NCBI GenBank assembly: GCA_018401615.1
Contig: JAGYKN010000006.1
Location: 1 to 64,000, forward strand
DNA from: Burkholderiaceae bacterium
GTDB taxonomy: Bacteria > Pseudomonadota > Gammaproteobacteria > Burkholderiales > Burkholderiaceae_A
DNA: 64,000 nt
Reading direction: 5' to 3'
The notes below the pieces were generated by a model. It was not told the DNA's origin and ran no database searches. It worked only from the letters and a program-made list of their open reading frames with translations. The first letter of the stretch is position 1. Each line of letters begins with the position of its first letter. Below, piece after piece: positions 43,493 to 53,729 of the stretch. The translations under genes and the position numbers were made by a program.

Positions 43493-45591
43493 TTGAGGAC
43501 CTGCAGCAGGTTGTTGAAGTCATCGGTCCAGAGTCGCAGGCCATCGATGGGCTCGATCATGTATTGCGCATCACGAATCTTGGCGTCTGCCATCAGGAGC
43601 GTGTTTCGAGTCACCAAGACATAGTCCGTGGAGGCAAGCAGCCGCCCGGTGTCATCCTCGGGTTGATGCGACAGGAGCATGGCCATCAGTCCGGCATTGT
43701 GGGCGAGTTGCTGAACCACTGGAGAGAGTCTCAGGTATCGGTTGGTGACATGAAAGATCACTGCACCGTCTGGTCTGAGATGCCGCATGTAGACGGCAAG
43801 TGCCTCCTGGGTGATGAGATGCACCGGTATGGCATCACTCGAAAAGGCATCGATCACCAGAAGGTCAAACTGCTGCGGGGCCTCCCGTTCGAGCTGAAGG
43901 CGGGCATCTCCAAGGGCAAAACTCTGATCCGCCTGGCTATCGGAGAGGTAGGTAAAGTGCTCGCGCGCAATCTCGATGACTGCGTCGTTGATCTCATAGA
44001 AGCGGTAATGATCCTGGGGGCGCCCATAGACCGCAAGGGTGCCAACGCCAAGTCCCACAATGCCCATTCGGGCGCCCTGCACCCGGTTCCGATTGAACCA
44101 ATCGATGGCCAGCCCAACGCCCGAGTCAGGCCCGTAGTAACTGGTGGCAACCCGTCGAAGCGCGGGGTCGGTGTTTTGCAGGCCGTGCAGAATCACGCCG
44201 TGGACCAGTCGGCGGGTGGGTCCCTCGAGGTCTGGGTATTGGACCTGGTTGACGCGAAGGGTCCCGTAGAAATTTCGGCTCGCCAGCTCGTTGTTGTAAA
44301 AGAGGCTCTCAACATGCTCGGCGGTGTAGTAAGTGGTGCAGGCCATGCTTGCAAACGCACCAACTGCAAAGAGGGTCCTTGTGGGAGCCGCCACCGATTT
44401 CTGACGCACCGTCACCCAGATGGCCATCAGGCCGACCAGGAGCAGCCCAAACGGGAGTTCCCAATAGAGGGGCGCCACGAGCGGGGCCAGCAGAGAGACG
44501 GTCAGCCCGCCGCAGGCGCCGCCAAGCGCCACCATGAAATAAAACCGTGTGAGGTATCGCGCCGGGGGCTTGGACAAGGCCAGTTCGCCGTGGCAAAAGA
44601 GGCAGATCAGAAAGAGGCCCGCCAGGTAGAGGGGAACAGCCTCCTGGATGCCCATGATGCCGTCATCGGCCACAAGCCCCCAGGCCATGATGCCGGCAAT
44701 GGCAAGGGCCGGCAGCATAAGGGTCTCGCGGCTATACCAGCCGCGCCCACCGCGCCCCTCGAATGCAATCACAAAGGTCAGCAGGTAGAGCGAGAGCGGC
44801 AGAATCCAGAGAAAAGGGATGGAGGCCACATTCTGTGTGATGTGGCTTGAGATGGCCAACAGCAGCAGGGTGGCAAGGCCTGCCATCGAGAACCAGAGCA
44901 GGTGGTCTTCCAGAGAGGGGCGTCCACTGGCGGGTGCGTCTTGGCCCCCGGGCATTGCAACGGGAGGAGGTGCGGTGGGCCGCCGCATGGCCCGCAGGCC
45001 CACACCAATGACCAGTAAGGTAAAGACCACATAGCCACTGCTCCAGACCCAAGCCTGCTCTCGGGTTGAGACATACGGCTCGATCAGAAATGGGTATGCG
45101 AGAAGCCCGAGCAGTGAGCCGAAATTAGACAAGGCAAAAAGCCGATAGGCTCGCTGGGCGGTCTGAGGATCGTGTTGCTCTCTGGCCCACCACGACTGAA
45201 TAAGTGGGCCGGTGGTCGAGAGCATGAAGTAAGGCAGGCCGATGGTGATGGCAAGGAGGCCAAGGATGCGAAAGAGCGGGGCCTCATCACCAGACGGTTT
45301 CCAGGCATCGCTTGCAAGGATGGGCAGGCTCACGAGGCTTAGGATCAGAAGGGCGGCATGAAGGCTCGTCTGGACTGGGGGCCGCAGCCGCTGGATCAGG
45401 TCTGAGTAGGCATAGCCCGCAAGCAACACGATCTGAAAGAAGGTCAGGCAGGCCGACCAGACCGAGGCAGAGCCGCCAAACCAGGGAACAATCTGCTTGG
45501 CGATGATGGGTTGGACGAGAAACAGTAGGAAGCTAGAGAGGAAGACCGCGAGGGCGTAGAGCAGCAAGATGATCTCAGGGTGAAGGACCAA
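43489..45591 (-). CDS. membrane-fused spermidine synthase-like protein
   Basis: Many TM segments followed by GIVGLGVGTLAVYGRPQDHYRFYEINDAVIEIAREHFTYL...DLLVIDAFSSDAIPVHLIT. Confidence 0.8.
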   Translation of the reverse strand: MVLHPEIILLLYALAVFLSSFLLFLVQPIIAKQIVPWFGGSASVWSACLTFFQIVLLAGYAYSDLIQRLRPPVQTSLHAALLILSLVSLPILASDAWKPSGDEAPLFRILGLLAITIGLPYFMLSTTGPLIQSWWAREQHDPQTAQRAYRLFALSNFGSLLGLLAYPFLIEPYVSTREQAWVWSSGYVVFTLLVIGVGLRAMRRPTAPPPVAMPGGQDAPASGRPSLEDHLLWFSMAGLATLLLLAISSHITQNVASIPFLWILPLSLYLLTFVIAFEGRGGRGWYSRETLMLPALAIAGIMAWGLVADDGIMGIQEAVPLYLAGLFLICLFCHGELALSKPPARYLTRFYFMVALGGACGGLTVSLLAPLVAPLYWELPFGLLLVGLMAIWVTVRQKSVAAPTRTLFAVGAFASMACTTYYTAEHVESLFYNNELASRNFYGTLRVNQVQYPDLEGPTRRLVHGVILHGLQNTDPALRRVATSYYGPDSGVGLAIDWFNRNRVQGARMGIVGLGVGTLAVYGRPQDHYRFYEINDAVIEIAREHFTYLSDSQADQSFALGDARLQLEREAPQQFDLLVIDAFSSDAIPVHLITQEALAVYMRHLRPDGAVIFHVTNRYLRLSPVVQQLAHNAGLMAMLLSHQPEDDTGRLLASTDYVLVTRNTLLMADAKIRDAQYMIEPIDGLRLWTDDFNNLLQVLK

Positions 45592-45717
45592 GAAGGGGTG
45601 GATGCGCCCGACATTCTACGATGAGTCACCGCGGTGGCTGGGGCGCTTGGGAGATACTCCTGGTTGATGAGATCAACCCCGCAGACCAACCCCGCGTTTT
45701 CTTCCCCCCGCCCATTG

Positions 45718-47079
45718 ATGCTGGCCTTTGTCGACATTGAGACCTCCGGATCAACTCCCACCAGAGATGGCATCACGGAGATCGCGGTGATACGGGTCGA
45801 TGGAGACCACATTCACCGCTGGGAGCGCCTGGTCAATCCCCAGACCACCATACCAAGTTTCATTGAGTCACTCACGGGCATCACCAATGAGATGGTTGCC
45901 AGCGCGCCCTCCTTTGAGGAAATTGCTGCAGAGCTGCACGACGAGCTGGTTGACTGCATCTTTGTGGCGCACAACGCACGCTTTGACTATTCATTCATCA
46001 GACACGGCTTTGCCAAGCTCGGAATGGATTTTCGGGCGCCAACGCTTTGCACAGTCAAGCTCTCGCGCCGAATCCACCCCAATGAATCTCGACACAATCT
46101 TGATGCGCTCATTGCCCGGCATGACTTGGTGCCAAGCGGGCGACACCGGGCCATGGCCGATGCAGACCTCCTGCTCCAATTCTGGGGAGTGCTCGAGCGT
46201 GCCATCGGCCCAGAGGCCCTCTGGGAGCAGGTTCGAGAACTCACCGGGCGGTCGAGTCTGCCATCGCACCTAGACCCAGCCCTCATTGATGCATTGCCAA
46301 ATGGCCCGGGCGTCTATTTTTTCTACGGAGAAAACGACCTGCCGCTCTACATCGGCAAGTCAAAAGACATTCGAACTCGCGTTCTCTCCCATTTTTCCGC
46401 CGACACCCGCTCATCAAGAGAGCTACAGATGTCACAGCAAGTCAGGCGGGTTGATTTTCGAGAGACGGGGGGCGAGGTCGGCGCCCTCTTGTTAGAGGCG
46501 GGGCTTGTTAAACCCATGCAGCCAGTCTTTAATCGGCAGCTTCGCCTCACACGAGCCGTCTGCACATTGGTGCTTGGCGAGCAGCACGACCTGCCGCAGG
46601 TCACCTGTGAGTTGGTCGATGAGGCCATGCGCACGCATCCTGGGCGATGCCATGGCCTCTACGAGACGCTCTCCGAGGCCCAACGGGTGCTGCGCCACCT
46701 GGCAGAGGCCCATGAGCTGTGCAAGGCCTTCCTTGGGCTGGAGAAGATGGCCAATGGTCGGGCCTGTTTTGGCCGACAACTCAAGCGCTGCCGAGGTGTC
46801 TGCGATGGCAGCGAGGCAACAGCTGCGCATCATCTGCGGCTCTCTCTTGCGCTCACGAGCCTTAAGGTGAGGGCATGGCCCTTTGAGGGGGCGGCCTTCC
46901 TCAGGGAGGGTGACTCTATTCTGGTCTTTCGAGACTGGGCCTTTCTTGGCGAGGCAAGGGACCCGTCCGAACTCGAGGCTCATCTGTCTTGCAGCGAGCC
47001 TCCTCAGTTTGATCGCGACACGTATCGCATTCTCTCTCGGGCCATTGGCGGCATGCGACCGATCTCAGATTGCTTTTAG
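45718..47079 (+). CDS. DEDDh exonuclease (DnaQ-like) fused to GIY-YIG (UvrC/Cho-like) domain
   Basis: FVDIETSGSTPTRDGITEIAVIRVDG...HNARFDYSFIRHGF...HRAMADADL; then GPGVYFFYGENDLPLYIGKSKDIRTRVLSHF. Confidence 0.85.
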   Translation: MLAFVDIETSGSTPTRDGITEIAVIRVDGDHIHRWERLVNPQTTIPSFIESLTGITNEMVASAPSFEEIAAELHDELVDCIFVAHNARFDYSFIRHGFAKLGMDFRAPTLCTVKLSRRIHPNESRHNLDALIARHDLVPSGRHRAMADADLLLQFWGVLERAIGPEALWEQVRELTGRSSLPSHLDPALIDALPNGPGVYFFYGENDLPLYIGKSKDIRTRVLSHFSADTRSSRELQMSQQVRRVDFRETGGEVGALLLEAGLVKPMQPVFNRQLRLTRAVCTLVLGEQHDLPQVTCELVDEAMRTHPGRCHGLYETLSEAQRVLRHLAEAHELCKAFLGLEKMANGRACFGRQLKRCRGVCDGSEATAAHHLRLSLALTSLKVRAWPFEGAAFLREGDSILVFRDWAFLGEARDPSELEAHLSCSEPPQFDRDTYRILSRAIGGMRPISDCF

Positions 47080-47248
47080 ACCGCCGCCTCACAGTCCCCT
47101 AGAGCGAAGAAACGGCCTCCACGATCGCCTGGGCGTCTACGCCAAAGTGTCGCCTGAGGGCCTTTCGCGTGTCGCCCACCAGAAGAGGTGAAAGCTAACC
47201 TCGAATCGATTGTATGAAGGGCCCGAAGCCGTGGCCCGGGCAGGCGCG

Positions 47249-48772
47249 CTAGGGCAGACCGATCAGAAAGCCTTCAACGAGAATGAGGAATCGGCCCGGC
47301 CCGCTGGGCTGAGCCGTCTGAGTGTCAGAGAGATGGCGCCTGAGTGTCTGCAGCATGACGGCCTTGTCTTGTTCATCACCAAGGCGCTCCTGAGCCTTGG
47401 CGGCCTTTTTGGCTGCGATGGCCAGAGAGGGTTCGGCACCGAGTTGCAGCAAGACCGGGGTTGCATAGCGAAGCGCCTTGTATGCAAGGCGAAGCCGATG
47501 GCGCCCCTCTGGGCTGTGAGCAACCCGCTTGCGGCGGGCCACCCGCTTGAGCAGCAGTTGGGCCTGGCCACGGGCAAATGCCGCCGCAGGCGAGAGCCCA
47601 TGATCTGTCCGCAGCTCATCGGCTCGAATGAGGAGGGCAATCACAAGGCCGCGCGTCTGAGCCCGCACCAGGTCGTGGCGCAACGCCTCTTGTATGGCAG
47701 ACCGTGCAGTGCTGATGAGGCTGGATGCTTCCAGAATGTCTTGGTCAGTCGGTAAGGTCTCTCGCAGGGGCCTGAGCACTTTCTCTGTGGCCACATCAAG
47801 GTCACGCAGCTCACCCAATGCATCGGCAAGGGCAGCAGCCAACAACAATAAGGGATCGCCAGGGGCATTCATTGCATCCATTGCGAGATCCATCGGGGCG
47901 TCTGTTGAGGGATTCTGGGTTGCAGCGTGTATGAGTTTGAGAATGGTGCGAATCTGACGAAGGGCCACGCGGGCCTGGTGCGGGCCCTCTGGGTGGGCTG
48001 ACTCAAGGATGACCCAGACCTGGGCAGCAAGCGCCTGGGCGGCTCGCAGAAGGTGGGCCCCTAGAACAAGCCCCGTCGATCCAGCTTGTCTTGCCTTTGG
48101 CATCCTGTGGTGCTGGGCTGTCGGTGCGATCAGCATCAGGCCCCGCTGGGCCTTCGAGCGCGGCTCAAGGCAGGCAGCCTGGTCTTGCGCCTCAAAAAAC
48201 AGGGAGAGTGATTGAGTGGCTGCAAAGAGGTCTGATCTCTGTCCGCAGACGAGTTCGAGTTCCACCTCTAAGATCTTGGACTGCGCGGCGTCTGTTGAGA
48301 TGACGCCGGAATCGAAAGCCACCTCGATTTGACTTGCGCCCACGGTCACGAGCCAGGAGGTGCGTCGAACGCGCACCGAGAAGATCGGCCTGAGAGCCTG
48401 GGGCCTCGCAATCCGAGTTGCGTCGGTTTTTCTCATGCCAAGGGCCATCAACTGAGACCGATCGGGCAGGCCCGAGGCGTCGATGCCTGGGATGGGCTGC
48501 AGGTTGCGCTGCGAAAGAATGTGATTGATCTCAGTGCGAGCAAGGCCATCTTTCTCCGCCTTAAACGTCTGCACCCACCTGCCCGACTCGCGGCGCACAC
48601 GCAATCCGAACCTGTGAGAGGCCAAGGTGAAATCGGGCGTGTCGAAATAAATGGCGCTCAGGGTCTGAACCCTGGGCTTTGCATCGGAGAGCAGTTCCCA
48701 CCGAGCAAGCCCGCGGGGCGTGAGTGCGCTTGGCCCCATCAGCCCAAAGCAGAGCTCGATTTCAGAGGGCAT
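47249..48772 (-). CDS. CYTH + CHAD domain protein
   Basis: EIELCFGL...YFDTPDFTLASHRFGLRVRRESGRWVQTFKAE; C-terminal His-rich helical region HRLRLAYKALRYATPVL. Confidence 0.85.
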   Translation of the reverse strand: MPSEIELCFGLMGPSALTPRGLARWELLSDAKPRVQTLSAIYFDTPDFTLASHRFGLRVRRESGRWVQTFKAEKDGLARTEINHILSQRNLQPIPGIDASGLPDRSQLMALGMRKTDATRIARPQALRPIFSVRVRRTSWLVTVGASQIEVAFDSGVISTDAAQSKILEVELELVCGQRSDLFAATQSLSLFFEAQDQAACLEPRSKAQRGLMLIAPTAQHHRMPKARQAGSTGLVLGAHLLRAAQALAAQVWVILESAHPEGPHQARVALRQIRTILKLIHAATQNPSTDAPMDLAMDAMNAPGDPLLLLAAALADALGELRDLDVATEKVLRPLRETLPTDQDILEASSLISTARSAIQEALRHDLVRAQTRGLVIALLIRADELRTDHGLSPAAAFARGQAQLLLKRVARRKRVAHSPEGRHRLRLAYKALRYATPVLLQLGAEPSLAIAAKKAAKAQERLGDEQDKAVMLQTLRRHLSDTQTAQPSGPGRFLILVEGFLIGLP

Positions 48773-48794
48773 GCCGCATCGGTTGGTGAGTCAC

Positions 48795-49112
48795 CTAGGA
48801 AAAGGAGACACGTGCTTTTAGATCATCGATGGACAGGGGTGAGTCTTGAAGGCTCTTGCCCTCATCGGATGAACTCACCACCACGCCACGGCCTGCAACC
48901 GGCGCCAGGGTGTCGAGCTTAAACCGCTTTGCCTCTGGCGTGGCTCGTATGAAGCAGGATTCGTCAAAGTAGAGGCGGTCGTTTTGATGGCCCACCTCAT
49001 CGCTGTCGATGCTGTCTTGACCAATTAGTGATTTGATCGACGCGATGCCATCGGGGAGAGAGACCTCTGAGATGGTTTGCGAGATGGGGTCAATTAGCAG
49101 GGCTCGTGTCAT
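48795..49112 (-). CDS. small hypothetical protein (possibly DUF3846-like)
   Basis: MTRALLIDPISQTISEVSLPDGIASIKSLIGQ...RLYFDESCFIR. Confidence 0.45.
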   Translation of the reverse strand: MTRALLIDPISQTISEVSLPDGIASIKSLIGQDSIDSDEVGHQNDRLYFDESCFIRATPEAKRFKLDTLAPVAGRGVVVSSSDEGKSLQDSPLSIDDLKARVSFS

Positions 49113-49454
49113 GGTTCTTTGTGCTCGACTGTTTTGGGAAGGCGGATGCGGCCATGGGGCCTGTGGGAGACTGCGACTTCAGAATGCCGACTATAGCGTG
49201 CGTGGTGGATTCCGGCATGAGGTTCTTTAGGTAGTTGGGTGTCTTTTTGATGTCAACGATGAAATGGAACGTCAGGCGGTGGGCTCATCTAAGCGCCTCG
49301 GCGCAGACTATTTTTTCAAAGGGTCAGCATCTTGGCCAGTAGTCTTGTCTGGGCAGTGGCCCCTAGGGTGGTGGCCCTTTGATGCCACGCCCGGGTTGGC
49401 CGGGTCCTGGAGTTGCCCAAGCTTAAGGGCCAGGGTCTCCGCCCCGCTGGGGTT

Positions 49455-50420
49455 GACCCCGTAACGACTACGTCTTTAAACGCATCTCGCCCAGCGGTGG
49501 ACCTGCTCAGCGACCTGGTCAATGTCATCCGGGGGACGCCGAGCGGCTCACCCTCACGGAGGTGCTCAACCCTCGATTCCTTCCCGAGGAGATCACGGGC
49601 AGCAGCATTGTGCTGGATGTCCGTGCCACAGACACCCAGGGCAGAACGATCGATGTGGAGGTGCAGGTGAGCTCGCAGCGCGATCTACCCTGCACGCACG
49701 CTCTACTACATTGCCCGGGCCTTTGTGTATAAATTGAAAGCGGTGCGGCGAGCGCTACGGCAAGCTGCGCCCGGTCATTGGGGTCAATATTCCTTAACTT
49801 TGTCTTTGCTCTCTCTGCGCCCCAGAAGAGCAGGGGCGGGGCGCAGTGGCGCTTGGCATGGTGAGCTGCCACGAGCCGCAGCGGGCATTGATATTCAGTT
49901 GAGCCTCAATTTCCTGGAGCGTCAAGCTTATGGGCCAGGGGCTAGAGAAAACCAACAAACCGCTCTACGATTGAGTGTGTTCTTTCGATGCCAACGATGG
50001 AGAAGCCATGGAGCGGTCACCCACCCGGATGTAAAAGAGGCCTTTGAGATCTTAAAGTCGGTGAGCGCCACTGCGCAGGAGCGGCTGGAAGCCGAGAGGC
50101 GCATCACCGCGTGCGAGGAGTCGAATGCCATTGCCGACTACAAGTGGGACGAGGGCATGGCCAAGGGCAAGGCGGAAGGCAGGGGCAGAAGGCAGGGCGG
50201 AAGGCAGAGCCGAGGGGCAGGCGGAGGCAACGCGTGCTTTGGTGGTCTGCCAGCTCGAGCGCAAGTTCGGCCCTAACCCCCGAGCACCAGGCCCCGCTCG
50301 ATTCCGCAACGCTCGAGCAGTTGGAGCAATACTCCGACACACCCTGACCGCATCCTTCCTCGATGAGGTCTTGGCAGCCACCGTATCTTCGGATACGCGA
50401 TCGGACGAGTTACTCGTTAT
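49455..50420 (+). pseudogene. Rpn/PDDEXK-type recombination-promoting nuclease/transposase gene, fragmented by frameshifts
   Basis: Joining frames gives DYVFKRI...DLLSDLVNVIRGDAERLTLTEVLNPRFLPEEITGSSIVLDVRATDTQGRTIDVEVQ...RTLYYIARAFV...KLRPVIGVNI...LSLNFLE...THPDVKEAFEILKSVSATAQERLEAERR...LERKFGP...TASFLDEV. Confidence 0.75.
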
Positions 50421-50575
50421 GGCGGTGTCTACGGTAATCACCCACTGTGCTCAGTCAGGAGATGTGACCTTTGCCGTTAAGGCCCTGATCGAACCATTGA
50501 GGTTTTTAAGGGCTGCAAGTGGGGGTATGGTGTGGCCTCGACTTGGGCTCGAACCAGGACCTACGGATTAACAGT
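50254..50575. repeat. left imperfect direct repeat (DR1): Rpn 3' end + spacer + 3' part of tRNA-Asn
   Basis: Aligns by eye with 57168..57493 with scattered substitutions and indels; ends at ...acctacggattaacagt. Confidence 0.85.
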
Positions 50576-50923
50576 GTCGACACTCTGTCAAAAACACCCG
50601 TAAAAACATACAAGTGTGTCGCCAGCGCAGCGCGGTTTGCACGTCTTGGTTGTTCCAACTCGTTCGCAACTGCGCGAAACTGTGCGCTGCAGACCCGCTG
50701 GCAAACAAGCTGGTGTCAGTGCAGCCGAGATTTTCACTATGCCTCCGTCAACCACAACACCTGAGCAGCGTGCAACAGCGTTGATCAGCGCAGAAACCGC
50801 TCTTGCGACTCGTTACGCTGGTTTCGGTAACCGCCGCAGACGCTGTAGGTTCTGCTGCGCCGTGTAACTTCATGCGTTGTCGTTCGCGTTTCACAGCATC
50901 GCTGGCACGTTTCGCAGCGTCTT

Positions 50924-51432
50924 TCACGCACGAACACGTGCCTGATCTGCGGTCAAGGGTTTCAGTGAAGTGACTTCTGCTATCTTCGATACGTATTTAC
51001 AGTTCACTGCCAAAGCCTTTGCGCAGTGATGCAGATGCTGCGGCAATCTGCGCATCCAACTCGCCTTCACAACAGCATCACGTACCAGGTTGCAGCGTCG
51101 CAGGTAAGTGGTCAAATCCACCACGTCAACGGAAAACTTTCCTTTAGCCAGTTCCAACACCTGGTTACCGTAGCGCACAGTCAGTGCGATGACCGTCTGC
51201 GACAGGAAACCACCACGTTTTGATGCGTTTGGCCACAGTGATCAACTCACGCTGGCCGCTTGCTGCGTTGACCACGCCAGGTTTGGTTTTGATGCGGTGT
51301 AGGTGTCACCACGCTGCTGTAAAGGTGGTCAGCTTGACCTGTTCGTCGATGCGCTTGATCAGTTTGCTGCGGCGATGTTGCTCCGCGGTCTGTGTTGAGG
51401 CTTGCTGAGAGTTTGAGTGTGGACAACGACAT
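50924..51432 (-). pseudogene. fragmented small ORF, possibly DUF6641-like
   Basis: Frames MSLSTLKLSAS... (start near 51432) and RYGNQVLELAKGKFSVDVVDLTTYLRRCNLVRDAVVK (50924..51178) read as one protein after frameshift repair. Confidence 0.4.
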
Positions 51433-52218
51433 CGTGACCTTTGTTTGGTTGTGTCGTGTACACGTTAAGGTCGCAGCGTGTGCTGGACAACTGAACTGTG
51501 TTTGAGCAGACAAGATAGGGAGAAAATATTTACTCTGTTCAATGCTGGGGTAAATAACATAGACAAAGCGAGGCATAAAGGTTGGCACGCTGGATTGAAA
51601 CAGGCTGGTGAAACCCGTTCTGATGTGTGACGGTACGCGATACGAGCGCGCTCGCTGCTCGTCTTCATCACACTACTCCAACGCGAGTTGATGCCTAAAA
51701 CGCCACACCTATGCTGTAGGACTGCTTGTGATGTCGTAATGGTTGGTAGCACAGTGATGTGAATGGATACTGAACAATGTTCAGGCACAAAGTGAGTGGG
51801 AAGCCACGATTAAAACCCACACAAGACTGTCAGCCACGGCTACTGGTACAGGCTGCTGACAGTTTGCGTAAGCGAGCACATAAAAGGAGACCGCAAAAAC
51901 CTGCCCCATCCACTGCAACAAGTGGTTGTGTGTACCAGTTGTACCAAGAGACCTCAACAACGTCTATGGTTCTTCACGCTGCGCCCGTAACAGGCGTGGC
52001 TTGATGTTCCTACCAAACATCACAAAACAAACATCCCAGAACACGAGCCAAGAAAAAGAAAACGACGAGTGACTGTTTCAGCACGAACGTCAGTGAGATG
52101 CTGACAACAGCGCGAGTTGCTCGCACGCGGTGCGGGCGTTAAACTGGTGTACATATGAGATGTTCAGATGCTGTCTATTAGCGCAACGTAATCAGTAATG
52201 CCTTAAGGAGATGAGACG

Positions 52219-52457
52219 ATGAGTTCATCACTTCTGGAAAAGGTCGCTGCTGGTCGAAACGGTCAGTATGTGGTTTGACGGAACTCGATCATGACGTGAA
52301 ATATCACGGATATCGCTGTATGCGGGTATTAAATTTGGAGGATGTCGATACTTTCCAATGTGGCAGCGTTCAAAGAAGGCGCTGGATAATTTAGAAGAGT
52401 ACCTGCGGCTTTTGCTGGATGACTCGGATGACGGTCCGCTGCTGCGAGATGAGTGAC
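52219..52457 (+). pseudogene. fragmented small hypothetical ORF
   Basis: MSSSLLEKVAAGRNGQYVV / LTELDHDVKYHGYRCMRVLNLEDVDTF / SKKALDNLEEYLRLLLDDSDDGPLLRDE in successive frames. Confidence 0.35.
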
Positions 52458-53729
52458 AAACTCAAAGTGTTTAACGCTGTGGCTGGAAAAGCGACATCCT
52501 GGGCTGGTAGATAAGATTTTGCGACTTTGATGTTGAGTTCCGCCCTCAGTGCCATAAATAACTAATTTTCAACGCACTAAACGCCCTACAGCAGGTTAGA
52601 ACTGCTTCGTTGCAGCACTGACCCTGCTCGAGCGTGGAAACAGCGCAGTGCTTGGCTGCGCCGTGGGTAAATACAACAGGAAACACACAACTCTGCTCAA
52701 ACACACGCACGAACACGTAGGTCTTTGAATATTGAAACCATATTTATGAGGCAAAAGAGGTAGGAAAAACACACAACAGAAAAAAACACACTGTAAGGAT
52801 ACAAACGCAATTGACAAAGGAGCAGAAAATGACACAGGTAGTGACACTCACGCAGCAGCAGTTGCAGCGCAATAATTTGATTGGGTACACGAAAGCAGCG
52901 ACACGGGCGCAGGAACAGGGCCATACTCTTGCTCACGCACTGGGCTGGGATGCGCATCGAGAAGTGGCAGCACTGCGCCACAGCGACGTGATCGCAGCAC
53001 AGGTACATCGCCACGGAAATACGGCTGTCAGCAGCACAGACCAAGGGCCATCGCAGCAGAACCGTGTTCATCAGTGAGCGTATGCGAGCAGATCCTGTTT
53101 ACCCACGCCCACTATCGTCCACGCAATCACCGACCCTGGTTCTACACGCAGCGACGTGCGGATTTAGCGCAGACACGCTCACACATCATCAACGGCGGTA
53201 TCAGCAGGCAGGGTCTGGCGGGTGCCAGTTCGCACTCAGGTCATGCACGTTCATCACCACCCCTGGCAGAGAAAAGGGCGTCAGCGCACGTGTGTTGATG
53301 TCACTGGCGGGGCCATCAGAACTTGTCCACTCACGCAGCGTTACATCGACATCAAACCATCTATGCTGCGAGCAGCAGTAGAGTTGGTCTAATAATCGTC
53401 ATCGTCATCACGACCGATTTTATGCAGCAGTTCCTTGAGTTTTTTGCTCTGTTCAGGACCATTGTCGGCTCTGGCTGTGTCTCAACTGCGGGTAGGAACG
53501 CCACGTTCCACGCAGCATCACGCAGCGCCATCAACTGACACTCTCTGCGCTTTAACCGTTTGCTCAACTTGGGCAGTCCTGTGTCTAATGCGTTGCCACT
53601 CTTGCTGCCACGCACACGTGGTATGGACACAGGTCGATGCCGATGGTTCTGTCGAAACCACGTCAAAATCCAGTTCTATCCATCCAGTTCTGTAAGTAAT
53701 GCTGCTCATATGGTCCTGCACACGCCCAT

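Noticed and set aside
43564-44850. 428 aa + strand ORF opposite the spermidine synthase-like gene
   Set aside because: Antisense to a convincing conserved protein; composition typical of shadow ORFs in GC-rich coding DNA.
47105-47185. Short minus-strand peptide SPLLVGDTRKALRRHFGVDAQAIVEAVSSL between two genes
   Set aside because: Looks like a possible gene relic, but only ~30 codons with a stop just upstream and no family I can name.
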